A DNA stretch of 64,000 bases, from the NCBI GenBank assembly GCA_002370555.1, contig AP014718.1:3596001-3660000 (forward strand), in the 5' to 3' direction. This DNA comes from Arthrobacter sp. Hiyo4. GTDB taxonomy: Bacteria; Actinomycetota; Actinomycetes; Actinomycetales; Micrococcaceae. Every line of letters begins with the position of its first letter. Position 1 is the first letter of the stretch. This document shows, piece by piece, positions 48,236 through 57,681 of this stretch. Made by a program: the position numbers and the translations under genes. The notes beneath the pieces are model-generated. The model was given only the letters and a program-made list of their open reading frames with translations, did not search any database and was not told where the DNA came from.

Positions 48236-49189
48236 ATGAGCAACCAAACGGACCCAGAGGACAGAGTTCCGCCGACGACGCGGAACAAGAATCTACGGAA
48301 TGAAACTGCTCGTGATCAATCCTTCGCCAGTGGAGAGCCCACGCGCGCGTTCGACCAGACGCCGGCGCCCTCTGCAGAGAAGGACTATGCCGAGCACGGC
48401 TATGCCCCGGCAGCCCAAGCACCGGTGACCGACGCCGCGGTGCTGGATCCACGCCTGACGGATCCGCGCCTGACCGACCGGCAGACGGCGGCAGCAAGGG
48501 AGAAGGAACAATTCGGCGGCATTAAAGTTGGCTCGGCCTTTTTCGGCTGGCTCGCAGCCACCGGCATGGCCGTCCTGCTCACGGCGTTTGTAGCCGCGGC
48601 CGGAACGGCGGTGGGCCTGGCGAACAACACCGACGTAAACGACGCCGTTAACCAGGTGACGACCAACGGCGCCGTCGGGCTGGCGGGCATTATCGTCCTG
48701 CTGGTGATCCTGTTCGTCTCCTATTACTCCGGCGGCTACGTTGCCGGCCGGATGGCACGGTTCAACGGCGCCCGGCAGGGTTTTATGGTGTGGATCTGGG
48801 CGCTGATCGCCGCGGTTGTGGTTGCCCTGCTGGGCATCATTGCCGGCCAGCAGTTAAACGTCCTGGCCAACCTGAACAGCTTCCCCCGGATCCCCATCAA
48901 TGAAGGCGAACTGACCATCACGAGCATCATTGCCGCCGTTGTCGTGGCCTTGGTTGCGCTGGTGGGTGCCGTCCTAGGCGGCCTGGCGGGCATGCACTTC
49001 CACCGCAAGGTGGACCGCGCCGGCTTCACCCCGACGAAACGTACAGCGGCTGAGCCGTACGATGCCTCCGCAGGGACGCTCAGGCGAGCATCACGGCGTC
49101 GACGTAGTACCAACGGCGTTTTTCGCGGACAAAACTGCTGGTCTCGTGGTGGACTCCGCGTTCGCCGTCGTGCCGGAAGTGTGCCTTGA
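48236..49189 (+). CDS. Polytopic membrane protein of unknown function
   Basis: About 280-317 residues. A long disordered N terminus with DPRLTDPRLTDRQTAAAREK repeats precedes four or so hydrophobic helices: GWLAATGMAVLLTAFVAAAG, GLAGIIVLLVILFVSYYSGG, WIWALIAAVVVALLGIIAGQ and IIAAVVVALVALVGAVLGGL. The C terminus (HRKVDRAGFTPTKRTAAEPY) is cytoplasmic. The frame runs over the opposite YchJ gene by about 100 bases in Arg-rich sequence, so the true stop is probably earlier and lost through a frameshift near 49060-49090. Confidence 0.65.
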   Translation: MSNQTDPEDRVPPTTRNKNLRNETARDQSFASGEPTRAFDQTPAPSAEKDYAEHGYAPAAQAPVTDAAVLDPRLTDPRLTDRQTAAAREKEQFGGIKVGSAFFGWLAATGMAVLLTAFVAAAGTAVGLANNTDVNDAVNQVTTNGAVGLAGIIVLLVILFVSYYSGGYVAGRMARFNGARQGFMVWIWALIAAVVVALLGIIAGQQLNVLANLNSFPRIPINEGELTITSIIAAVVVALVALVGAVLGGLAGMHFHRKVDRAGFTPTKRTAAEPYDASAGTLRRASRRRRSTNGVFRGQNCWSRGGLRVRRRAGSVP

Positions 49190-49481
49190 ACTCCACGGTC
49201 CCTTCCGTATCCAGCGGGCCGCCGCGGCTCGTGGACAGGATGTCCAGGCGGCGCCACTCCATGGCCGGGTCCAGCTCCAGATCCGAAGGCGCGGTGTCCG
49301 GATACCAGGTTTTCCGGAGGTAGTCGGCGTTCCGCAGGACAAACGCACTGTAGCGGGAGCGCATCAGCTGCTCCGCCGTGGCGGCTGCGGCCCCGCCAAT
49401 ATGGAATCGTCCGCAGCAGTCCGCGTAGGCCTCGCCGGACAGGCAAACGCACGGGCCGGCGTTGATCGGATTCTCAGGCAT
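49080..49481 (-). CDS. YchJ-family (UPF0225) SEC-C motif protein
   Basis: 133 residues. The N-terminal SEC-C zinc motif CVCLSGEAYADCCGRFH is followed by TAEQLMRSRYSAFVLRNADY, the hallmark of YchJ, and YLRKTWYPDTAP. The C-terminal NTF2-like part ends RRWYYVDAVM. The usual CPCGS begins CVCLSG here, so one Cys pair is C-x-C. Role unknown, probably metal-binding. It is convergent to the membrane protein gene before it. Confidence 0.85.
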   Translation of the reverse strand: MPENPINAGPCVCLSGEAYADCCGRFHIGGAAAATAEQLMRSRYSAFVLRNADYLRKTWYPDTAPSDLELDPAMEWRRLDILSTSRGGPLDTEGTVEFKAHFRHDGERGVHHETSSFVREKRRWYYVDAVMLA

Positions 49482-49709
49482 GGTGCTCCTGTCGCGGTTG
49501 TCCGGACCGCTTCCGGCGGCCTCGTGGGTCTTTCCGACTATAGGCCGCAGCCGGTGTTGTCATATCCGGTAACAGCTTCGAAACAACCTCGGAGGAACCC
49601 CGCCCGGGGGCGGCAGGACCGAAAAATAGTCCGTATGGTGGAGGAGGGCTGTTGCCCGTGGTGATGAGTGCCGGGACGGACTCCGCCGCCGGCAGAGAGG
49701 AGAGATGAC

Positions 49710-50475
49710 GTGGGAGATTCAACGACGATCGCTCTCAACCTGACTTTTTTTGGCACGCTCGTCCTGGCGCTCCTGATGTTCCTGGGCCTGTTCCTGCTGG
49801 TGGTCATCACCTTGCTGCTTGCCGGCGTCGGGCGGCTGTTTGCACTCACTGTGATGGCACTCTTCGGCCGGCTCCCGAAATACGAAACCCTTCCCTTGGT
49901 CCGGCTGACCGGCGAGGCCGGGCCGCCGCCGGACGCCCCGACGGAACGCACGACGACGGCGCTGCCGCCTCCTCTGCCGGCAAGATTGCGCCGCGCAACT
50001 GGCGCAAAGCCCTTCAAGACGCCCGCACCTTCCTGAAGCCCTCCGAACTCCGGCCCCGTTTCCACCATGCGGTGGAGCATCACCCGCTGCTCACCGCGGC
50101 CCGCAAGGAACCGCCGGTGCTCGCCGAGGACTGGGCTGCCGCGGTGGCCGAGGCGGATGCCCGGGCCATGGCACGAGCCCGGGCCGCCGCCCCCGAAATC
50201 GAGATCTCGGTCCGCGATTTTCCCGGGCCCTCCGTTCCCGCAGCGAAAGTGGAAGCGGTGGCTCCGCTGGTGGAGTCGGCGCTGCACCAGGACAATCCTG
50301 CGCGGGACAATTCCAACCGCGACCCGGCAGTGAGAGCGCCGCCCTTGGGGCCGCCCGCTCCTTCACGAAGCCGCCCGCCCCAGCGCCCTTGTCCCTGCTG
50401 GACACCGGCTCGCTGGTGTCGTTGTCCGGCCACGCGAACGTCCTCAAGGCCAAGCTGCCTGCCGACCGCAGCTGA
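49710..50475 (+). CDS. Membrane protein with cytoplasmic tail, unknown function, frameshifted
   Basis: GTG at 49710 is preferred because GAGAGGAGAG lies 7-16 bases upstream; the ATG at 49705 runs into a stop. One or two helices (FFGTLVLALLMFLGLFLLVV and ITLLLAGVGRLFALTVMALF) are followed by a long tail. Frame changes near 49975 and 50335 restore IAPRNWRKALQDARTFLKPS, EDWAAAVAEADARAMARARA, EIEISVRDFPGPSV and LLDTGSLVSLSGHANVLKAK. The last part, a short conserved-looking C terminus, ends at 50475. It resembles the small protein at 45794-46075 in its membrane segment. Confidence 0.6.
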
Positions 50476-50655
50476 GGACCGTGCGGCTCCCGGGCCGTCA
50501 CAAACCGTCACCGCACCGGCCCGCGTTACCCCGCGCTACGAAAAGCGAAGCACGGCGGCGTCTTCCTGCGGACTGGCCCCGAATTTGTGTAGCGTCGTGA
50601 CGATCCACAGCAATCCGCGTGGGAAATCGATTGTGAGGAGCCGGGGAGGAGCCTC

Positions 50656-51171
50656 AGCGAACTTCGTGTGTTCGGGCGGTCCGGCACGCCCATCAGCCCG
50701 CTCACCCAGGGTCAGTCCGAGCAGGTGGTGGGGCGCGCTCTCCGCGGCCGCGGCGACGACGTCTTCCCGGCCACCAAGTTTCCACGGCCAGATGAGCGCA
50801 AACCCCGCCCACTCGGGGACTCCCGGCGCTGGATCATGCAGGCGGTGGAGGGCAGCCTCCGGCGGCTGCAGACGGACCGGATCGATCTGTACCATGCGGA
50901 CGCGCTGGCCCGGCTGGCTGACAAGCTGGAAATCTCGCTCGTGGAACTGTCCATGGGGTTCGCGCTGAACCATCCCGCCATCAGCAGCGTGATCATCGGC
51001 CCGCGCACCGAGGACCATCTGAAGGCCTATCTCAAGGCAGCGGACACCCTCCTGGGCGAGTCCGTCCTGGATGCGATCGACGAACTCGTGCCGCCCGGGA
51101 CCAACTTCGTGGAGCGCGACGCCGGGGCGATAGTGCCGTCCCTGGAGTACGCGGAACTCCGCCGCCGTTGA
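50656..51171 (+). pseudogene. Aldo/keto reductase with two internal deletions
   Basis: The reading LSELRVFGRSGTPISPL is an AKR N terminus but then jumps to TQGQSEQVVGRALRGRGDDV (the next AKR block), losing the catalytic Asp/Tyr segment. RRLQTDRIDLYH then jumps directly to ADALARLADKLEISLVELSM, losing about 150 residues that include the nicotinamide pocket. The C terminus (PAISSVIIGPRTEDHLKAYL) is normal. Both junctions keep the frame. An in-frame start codon upstream of 50668 is not clear. The protein cannot be a working reductase. Confidence 0.7.
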
Positions 51172-51251
51172 CCGCGGGGCGGCCGCACCGCCGTCGTGCG
51201 TTTTGCGGAATGCCCTTTCCCTCAATAACTATCTCCGCTAGCGTGGAAACC

Positions 51252-52256
51252 ATGGAATTCAGATACCTCGGAAACAGCGGCCTCAAAGTCTCGGAAATCA
51301 CGTTCGGCAACTGGCTGACACACGGCTCGCAGGTGGAGAACGACGTCGCCACCCAGTGCGTACGCGCAGCGCTCGACGCCGGCATCAGCACCTTTGACAC
51401 GGCCGACGTCTACGCCAACACTGCGGCGGAAACCGTCCTCGGCGAGGCGCTGAAGGGCGAGCGCCGGGAGTCCCTGGAGATCTTCACCAAGGTCTACGGC
51501 CCCACCGGCCCCAAGGGCAAAAATGATCTTGGCCTGTCCCGCAAGCACATCATGGAGTCCATCAACGGCTCGCTTAGCAGGCTGCAGACGGACTATGTGG
51601 ACCTCTACCAGGCCCACCGCTACGACTTCGAGACGCCGCTGGAAGAGACCATGCAGGCGTTCGCGGACATCGTCCGCCAGGGCAAGGCGCTGTACATCGG
51701 CGTCAGCGAATGGACCGCAGACCAGCTCCGCGACGGCCACGCGCTGTCCAGGGAACTGGGTTTCCAGCTGATCTCCAACCAGCCCCAGTACTCCATGCTC
51801 TGGCGGGTCATCGAAGCCGAGGTTGTGCCGGCGTCGGAAGAACTGGGAGTGTCCCAGATTGTCTGGTCCCCCATGGCGCAGGGCGTGCTGAGCGGCAAGT
51901 ACCTGCCCGGCCAGCCAGCACCCGCGGGCAGCCGCGCCACGGATGACAAGGGCGGCGCCAGGATGATCGAGCGCTGGATGCGTGACGACGTCCTCGCCGG
52001 TGTCCAGGACCTCAAGCCGATCGCGGCGGAAGCAGGGCTCTCCATGCCGCAACTCGCGGTGGCGTGGGTGCTGCAGAACCCGAACGTTGCCTCCGCCATC
52101 GTGGGCGCGTCCCGCCCTGAGCAGCTCGCGGACACTGTGGCCGCCGCGGGTGTGACACTGGAGCCGCAGACCATGAAGAAGATCGACGACGCCATCGGCC
52201 CGCTCGCGGAACGCGATCCGGCGCAGACCAAGTCCCCCGCCACACGCGAAGCGTAG
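51252..52256 (+). CDS. Aldo/keto reductase (KCNAB/YghZ-like)
   Basis: 334 residues, complete. ATG 51252 gives MEFRYLGNSGLKVSEITFGN. The catalytic tetrad is in GISTFDTADVYANT (Asp and Tyr), EIFTKVYGP (Lys) and YQAHRYD (His). NAD(P)H-binding elements near the C terminus include ASAIVGASRPEQLADTVAAA. The YLGNSGLKVS start and the long YSMLWRVIEAEVVPASEELG segment fit the Kvbeta/YghZ subgroup. It reduces aldehydes or ketones; substrate unknown. It lies next to the deleted homologue at 50656. Confidence 0.92.
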   Translation: MEFRYLGNSGLKVSEITFGNWLTHGSQVENDVATQCVRAALDAGISTFDTADVYANTAAETVLGEALKGERRESLEIFTKVYGPTGPKGKNDLGLSRKHIMESINGSLSRLQTDYVDLYQAHRYDFETPLEETMQAFADIVRQGKALYIGVSEWTADQLRDGHALSRELGFQLISNQPQYSMLWRVIEAEVVPASEELGVSQIVWSPMAQGVLSGKYLPGQPAPAGSRATDDKGGARMIERWMRDDVLAGVQDLKPIAAEAGLSMPQLAVAWVLQNPNVASAIVGASRPEQLADTVAAAGVTLEPQTMKKIDDAIGPLAERDPAQTKSPATREA

Positions 52257-52288
52257 GAGCTCCCTCCTGGAGTTGGGCTGCTACAGGC

Positions 52289-52794
52289 TCAGGAGCCCTC
52301 GAAATCCGTGAGCACCTTGACCTTGTCCGCCGAAGCAGAGCTCGGATCAAACGTGTAGCCGATCCATTCGCGGGCCAGCCTGCTGGCCAGCTCCACTCCC
52401 ACAACGCGCTGCCCCATGGTGAGGAGCTGGCAGTCATTGGACAGGACGGACCGCTCCACCGAGAACGAATCATGGGCCGTGGTGGCGCGGATGCCGTCCA
52501 CTTTGTTGGCGGCGATCGCCACCCCGATGCCCGTGCCGCAGAACAGAATGGCGCGGTCGGCATGCCCGTCGCGGATCAGCTCTCCCGCCGCGATGCCCAC
52601 ATACGGGTAACGCCGGACGAAGTCCGCCGGGCATCACTCCGGTTGACCCCGATGTCGATGATTTCGCTGATCCTCGGATCCGCCTGCAGGTCGGCCAGGA
52701 TGCGGTTGTTGTAGTCGACGCCGGCTTCATCGGCGCCCAGGACCAGGCGCAGTCCGTGGGTTGCTGGAGTGACTGCAGCTGGTTCGGTGGTCAT
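52289..52794 (-). CDS. rpiB: RpiB-family sugar-phosphate isomerase, frameshifted
   Basis: About 168 residues. The N terminus is [21 protein letters not shown] frame change near 52620 leads to [20 protein letters not shown], then [20 protein letters not shown], the conserved phosphate-binding GTG and active-site Cys of RpiB/LacAB. The C terminus runs [15 protein letters not shown]. It isomerises ribose 5-phosphate or an analogous tetrose phosphate. It overlaps the downstream end of the dhaL fragment by 4 bases, so the two were one operon, as in polyol (erythritol-type) catabolism. Confidence 0.82.
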
Positions 52795-53225
52795 GAAAGT
52801 GCTCCTGCGGTCTGGTTGGAGGTGGTGTCTGCTTCTCTGGAGCCGGGCCGGCCCGAATCTGCCAGGAACGGCCCCATGACGGTGAAAATCATGGCGAGGG
52901 ACGTCGCTCCGGGGTCCGGCGTGCCCACACTCTTTTCCGCGAGGGGCCGCGCCCGCCCCTTCAGCGGTCGAAGGGAGGCGGTGGCCTCGGCCGCCGCCAC
53001 AGCATCAAGGGCCGCTGAAGCCCAGGCCTGACGCGGTTCTGCGCCCTCCTGCAACAGCCGGGCAAAGGCTTCCGTGAACGGCAGCAGCGCATCCATCATG
53101 GTCTTATCGCCCGGCCCGGCCTTCCCCAGGTCAGTGATTCTGGCAGCGAAGGCGCGCATGCCGGCCGCCAGTTCCTTGGCGCCGGGGGACCGCTGGTTCC
53201 CCAGCGATTCACCCAAGGCCCGCAA
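52791..53225 (-). pseudogene. dhaL: Dihydroxyacetone kinase L-domain protein (DhaL), 5' truncated
   Basis: The C-terminal two thirds of DhaL: ALGESLGNQRSPGAKELAAG, GPGDKTMMDALLPFTEAF (Mg-ADP-binding loop) and ending [10 protein letters not shown]. The first 60 or so residues, with the nucleotide-binding Asp cluster, are missing; at 53225 the sequence switches to a transketolase on the other strand. It was an ATP-binding phosphotransfer subunit; in this form it would not function. Confidence 0.7.
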
Positions 53226-53842
53226 TTGTGGGCCTCCCCGCGGACCTGGGCAAATACACGGACATGCACATCTTTGCCCAGGCCTTCCCGGAGCGGTTTT
53301 TCCAGATGGGTATGGCCGAACAGCTGCTCTTCGGTGCCGCCGCGGGCCTGGCCGAAACCGGGCTCATCCCGTTCGCCTCCACCTACTCGGTGTTCGCCGC
53401 CCGGCGCGCCTACGACTTCCTCTGCCTCGATGCCGCCGAACCAAACCTCAACGTGAACATCGTCGGCGGGCTCCCCGGCCTGACTACCGGCTACGGACCC
53501 AGCCACCAGGCCACCGAGGACATGGCGATCTTCCGTGGCATGCCGAACCTGACCATCGTGGATCCCTGCGACTCGATCGACATCGAGCAGGCCGTCCCCC
53601 AACTCGCAGCCATCGAGGGACCCACCTACCTGCGGCTGCTGCGCGGCAACGTCCCCACCGTCCTGGACGAATACGGCTACACCTTCGAACTCGGCAAAGC
53701 CAAAGTCCTGCGCGGCGGCAACGACGTCGTCTTCATCTCCTCCGGACTGATGACCATGCGTGCGCTGCAGGCCGCGAAGGCCCTGGCCAAGCACAACGTG
53801 GACGTCGCGGTCGTCCACACCCCAACCATCAAACCGTTCGAG
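53226..53842 (+). pseudogene. Transketolase C-terminal-subunit fragment, truncated at both ends
   Basis: Reading VGLPADLGKYTDMHIFAQAF then PERFFQMGMAEQLLFGAAAG: the pyrimidine-binding domain of a split transketolase/DXS-like enzyme, with the catalytic Glu (MGMAEQ) present. YGPSHQATEDMAIFRGMPNL and VFISSGLMTMRALQAAKALA follow. It begins abruptly at the junction with dhaL and stops at TPTIKPF, where the frame runs on into a GntR regulator. About 205 of the usual 310 or more residues remain. Confidence 0.72.
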
Positions 53843-54405
53843 CTGGAGCCGGGGCGGCACCTGGTGGAAACCGAGCTGTCGGAAATGCTCCAGATCAGCA
53901 GGGGCACGCTGCGGGAAGCCCTCCGCCAGCTGGAGCAGGAGGGCCTCCTGTCCGCCGGGCCCCGGGCCGGCTTTCCGTCCGGCACCTGGATGAAAAGGAA
54001 ATCCGGGACATCTACTCCGTCCGGGCAGCTTTGGAATCCCTGGCGGCGCGGACCCTGTGCGAACTCCCGGACCGGGAGCACGTCATCACCTCGCTGCGGG
54101 CCGCCATTGAAGCCATGGCCGCCGCAGAGAAGGCCAGCCTGCAGGAACGCATCGAATCGGATCTGGAATTCCACCGGACCCTGTGCCGCCTGACCGGCAA
54201 CGAAACCCTGCTGCATTCCTGGGAGTCCCTGGAAGGGTCCATCCGGATGTCCATCATGTTCGCGGGCAGGGACAAAGGTGTGAAGAACATGAGCGTGGAC
54301 CGTCACTACGACATCGTCACCGCCATCGAGACCGGAGACGCCTCGCTGGCCCGGAATACCATCCGGGAGCACATGGACACCGCTGCAGCGAACCTCGTGG
54401 CGTAG
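53843..54405 (+). pseudogene. GntR/FCD-family regulator lacking its start, frameshifted
   Basis: Starting at LEPGRHLVETELSEMLQISR it has the GntR winged helix (GTLREALRQLEQEGLL), but the first 25 or so residues are replaced by transketolase. After a frame change near 53975 the FCD effector domain follows: DEKEIRDIYSVRAALESLAA, ESDLEFHRTLCRLTGNETLL and SVDRHYDIVTAIETGDASLA, with the usual acidic/His metal-binding residues. It ends at 54405. It probably once controlled the polyol genes nearby. Confidence 0.72.
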
Positions 54406-54517
54406 GCCCTCGACTGGGTGCCCGTATTTGCGTTCGTTCTTAAGGGTTTCTTAAAGACCCCGGGGCAGAGTTGGTTGGGGCGGCCGGCCGGCCTCCCGGT
54501 GCCGAGCGGGAGCCCTA

Positions 54518-55248
54518 ATGCCTGACGCAGTGAACGACCCTACCCTTGCAACCACCACCCGACCAGGCCTAAGCCGGCCCTCCGGCAGGACCCGGCTGCT
54601 TGCGTTGCCTCATGTGCCGCACTGGGTCCTGCTCGGGACTGTTCTGGCTGCCGTCGTCGTCACACTCGGACTGACGGTCCAACTGGTTCCCGGCGTCAGC
54701 ATCGTTGAACTGGGCGTGGACCAAGGCCTCAGCCAGCACCACGTGGCGCTGCTCACCGGCGTGGCCATGACCCTGGATCTGCTGTTTGGCCCGGTAGTGG
54801 GGTTGCTGGCGATCGCCGTGATTGCCGCGTTCTTGTTGCTGGTCCGCCGCACGCCGGTCAACGCGGTGGCGTTTGCAGTTCTGGCTGGCTCCGGATGGGT
54901 GGCAAGTGAAATCTTCAAGGTTCTCGTTGCAAGGCAACGCCCGGACGCTGCACTGCTGTTCGACCCTCTGGCCCCGGAATCCGGTACAGACAGCTTTCCG
55001 AGCGGCCACGTCACCTTCGCGGTGACCATTGCCTTTGCCGTGTATTTCCTGGCCCGGGCACCCCGCGGGCGAAATTCACCGCAGTTTCCGGAGCCCTGAT
55101 GGTTGCCCTCGTAGGGTGGTCCCGGCTGTACATCGGCGTCCACTACCCCTCCGACGTCGTGGGTTCACTGCTGGCCGGGACTGCGGCTGTGGTCCTTCTC
55201 GCGGGTCTGTGGAACAGGTTCGCTCCTCTTGCCTTCAGAAAGGCATAA
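54518..55248 (+). CDS. PAP2-family membrane phosphatase, frameshifted
   Basis: About 243 residues with six membrane helices. The three PAP2 motifs are KVLVARQRP, FPSGH and SRLYIGVHYPSD. A frame change near 55070 joins ARAPRG to AKFTAVSGALMVALVGWSRL. It dephosphorylates a lipid phosphate, perhaps undecaprenyl pyrophosphate or phosphatidic acid, on the outer face of the membrane. TAA at 55246-55248 overlaps the ATG of dedA (TAATG). The preceding 110 bases hold its promoter. Confidence 0.87.
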
Positions 55249-55976
55249 TGCAGACATTTCAGGCACTGGCCACCGTAGCCACCGCCTCCGCCGCTGCTTC
55301 CTCGCCTCTGGATCCCGCGGGGCTCCTTGCAGGCCTTGGGCCGGCCGCCCTGGCGGTTATCGCCGGGATGGTCTTCATCGAATCCGGTGTCCTTTTCCCG
55401 TTCCTGCCAGGGGACTCGCTCCTTTTCACAGCGGGCCTGCTCCACCAGCAGCTGAACCTCACCCTCCCGCTCCTGATCGGTGTCGTCTCAGTAGCCGCGG
55501 TGGCCGGCGACCAGGTGGGGTACTTTCTCGGCCGGAAGTTCGGCAGACGCTGGTTCAAGGATGACGCCCGGATCCTGAAGACCTCGCACCTGACCCAGAC
55601 AGAGGAGTTTTTCCACCGGCACGGCGGTGGTGCGGTGGTGATGGCCCGCTTTGTGCCGATCGTGCGCACGTACGCCCCATTGGCCGCAGGAATCGCCCAC
55701 TATACCTACCGGAAGTTCACCCTCTGGAACATCGTGGGCGCCGTGGTCTGGTCGGCTTCCGTAATTTTGTTGGGGTCCTGGCTTGGGCACTTCGACATCA
55801 TTGCGAACAACATTGACTTCATCTCCGTGGCCATGGTCCTGGTCTCAGTCCTGCCGTGGGGCATTGAGTACCTCAAGCGCCGGAAGAACAAAGGTGCCGC
55901 CAATGATCACGCCGCCAAGGGGCCGGCCGAAGACTCCGGGGATCGGCCCGTGGAAAAGTTGGCTGCGGGAGAATAG
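55248..55976 (+). CDS. DedA-family membrane protein (SNARE-associated/VTT domain)
   Basis: 242 residues. VFIESGVLFPFLPGDSLLFT is the DedA motif, with GDQVGYFLGRKFGRRWFK and ARFVPIVRTYAPLAAGIAHY the second conserved region (Arg and Pro in helix breaks). The C-terminal tail is hydrophilic. DedA proteins act in undecaprenyl-phosphate recycling and envelope homeostasis. It is translationally coupled to the PAP2 gene. Confidence 0.92.
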   Translation: MQTFQALATVATASAAASSPLDPAGLLAGLGPAALAVIAGMVFIESGVLFPFLPGDSLLFTAGLLHQQLNLTLPLLIGVVSVAAVAGDQVGYFLGRKFGRRWFKDDARILKTSHLTQTEEFFHRHGGGAVVMARFVPIVRTYAPLAAGIAHYTYRKFTLWNIVGAVVWSASVILLGSWLGHFDIIANNIDFISVAMVLVSVLPWGIEYLKRRKNKGAANDHAAKGPAEDSGDRPVEKLAAGE

Positions 55977-55980
55977 CCCC

Positions 55981-56649
55981 ATGACAACAGATACCCGGCC
56001 GTCCCTGCTCCTGGTGGAGGACGATCCTGTCCTGGGTCCGCTCATCGCAGAGCTACTGGGCACCGACTACCGGATCAGGCTGGTAGCGGACGGAAGGCTT
56101 GGCTTGAGCACCGCGCTTGGGGAGAGCTGGGACGTCCTGGTGATCGACCGCGGCCTGCCCGGCCTGGACGGAGTTGCGCTCATCAGCGCCCTGCGGGCTA
56201 AGGGAGTTTCCACGCCGGTGCTGATCCTGACGGCGTTAGGTGCAACGGACGAGAAGGTCCGCGGCCTGGACGCCGGCGCCAATGACTACATGACCAAACC
56301 CTTCGACGCCGGAGAGCTGGGCGCGCGGCTGCGTGCATTGACCCGCAGCTACCCGCAGCCAACGATGAGCATCGGCGACTGGGAACTGAACGCCGTCGCC
56401 CGCTCAGTCCGATCCGTCTACGGGCCGCTGGTGACGCTGACCGCGAAGGAGTCCGACCTGCTGGCCGCCCTGGCTACGCAGCCGGACCGCGTGTTCAGCC
56501 GCGACGACCTCATCCGCTCCGTTTTCCCGCCTACTGACCAGCCAAGCGTGATCGACACCTACGTCCACCACCTTCGACGCAAGATTTCAAAGAACGTGAT
56601 CCGCACGGTCCACGGTGTGGGGTACCAGATCGGCGACGGCCATGAATGA
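55981..56649 (+). CDS. OmpR-family response regulator
   Basis: 222 residues. Receiver: LLLVEDDPVLGPLIAELLGT with the acidic pair, phosphoacceptor Asp in VLVIDRGLPGLDG (about residue 54), and Lys in DYMTKPFDAGELGARLRAL. The C-terminal winged helix ends RKISKNVIRTVHGVGYQIGD. It starts 5 bases after dedA and overlaps the kinase by 8. Confidence 0.93.
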   Translation: MTTDTRPSLLLVEDDPVLGPLIAELLGTDYRIRLVADGRLGLSTALGESWDVLVIDRGLPGLDGVALISALRAKGVSTPVLILTALGATDEKVRGLDAGANDYMTKPFDAGELGARLRALTRSYPQPTMSIGDWELNAVARSVRSVYGPLVTLTAKESDLLAALATQPDRVFSRDDLIRSVFPPTDQPSVIDTYVHHLRRKISKNVIRTVHGVGYQIGDGHE

Positions 56650-57638
56650 GAAAACTGCGGCGGCAGCGGACCCGGACCGGGCCACCCTCCGCAAGGCCTC
56701 GCTCAGGATTGCTGTACGCATCAGTGCTGCCTGCGCCGTCATGGTCCTCTGCCTTCTCGCGGGGCCGCGATTTACCTGACCAACCAGCTGTCCCACCCGG
56801 AACTGCCCGGCAATTCAGGCCCGGCCGGCGACTTTGCCTATCTTGACTACAAGGACCTGCTCAAAGCCCTCATCATTGCCGGTGCAGCAGGAATCGTCCT
56901 GGCCGGAGTGATCGGTTGGTTCAGTGCCCGCAGCGCCATCGAGCCCCTGGGTGAGGCCATGGCCCTGCAGCGCCGCTTCGTCCAGGACGCGAGCCACGAA
57001 CTGCGAACGCCCCTCGCAATCCTGGACGCAAGGATCCAATTGGCCCAACGTGATGCTCCTCCAGAGTCGGAGCCGGGGCAGTCGCTGGCCCGGATCCGGC
57101 AGGACACGTCAACCCTGACGGCCATTGTCAACGAATTGCTTCTGGCCGCAACGGGCGGGGCTGCCCAGACCCCATCCGAACCGATTGATGTGGCGGCGGT
57201 GGTGGAGTCCGTTGCGGAAAGCGTCCGGACCATTGCCCGCCACCAGGAGGTCAGGCTCGAAGTCACGGACGGCAGTCGCCCTCTGGCCGGATAGACGATG
57301 GAAGTTTGCGGCGCGCCATACTGGCGTTGGCTGACAACGCCTTGGCGCACACGCCGGCAGGCGGGACCATAACGCTCGCCGCGTCAGCGAGCCAACGCCG
57401 CGCTGTGATCACCGTGACCGATACGGGAAGCGGCATCTCCGACGTCGACCGTGACAGGGTCTTTGAGCGTTTTGTCAGGACATCGCGTCAGGATGCTACC
57501 CGGTCGCAGCGTAGCTTCGGCATCGGGCTGGCGCTTGTCCGCGATATCGCCACCGCTGCCAGCGGAACCGTGGAGATCGCCAGCACTGGACCGCACGGGA
57601 CCACCATGCGGATGACCCTTCCCCTGGCCAACCCCTAA
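56642..57638 (+). CDS. Sensor histidine kinase, frameshifted
   Basis: About 332 residues. Helix 1 (RIAVRISAACAVMVLCLLA) is broken by a shift near 56765. An extracytoplasmic segment of only about 30 residues (LTNQLSHPELPGNSGPAGDF) and helix 2 (ALIIAGAAGIVLAGVIGW) follow. The H-box is FVQDASHELRTPLAILDARI, then a second shift near 57290. The N-box is ADNALAHTPAGG, G1 is DTGSGIS and G2 is SFGIGLALV. It should phosphorylate the regulator just upstream. There is no separate HAMP domain of usual length. Confidence 0.87.
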
Positions 57639-57681
57639 ACTGCCATTCCGTACCTGCCACGCCGTATACTCGGTGCCAGCC

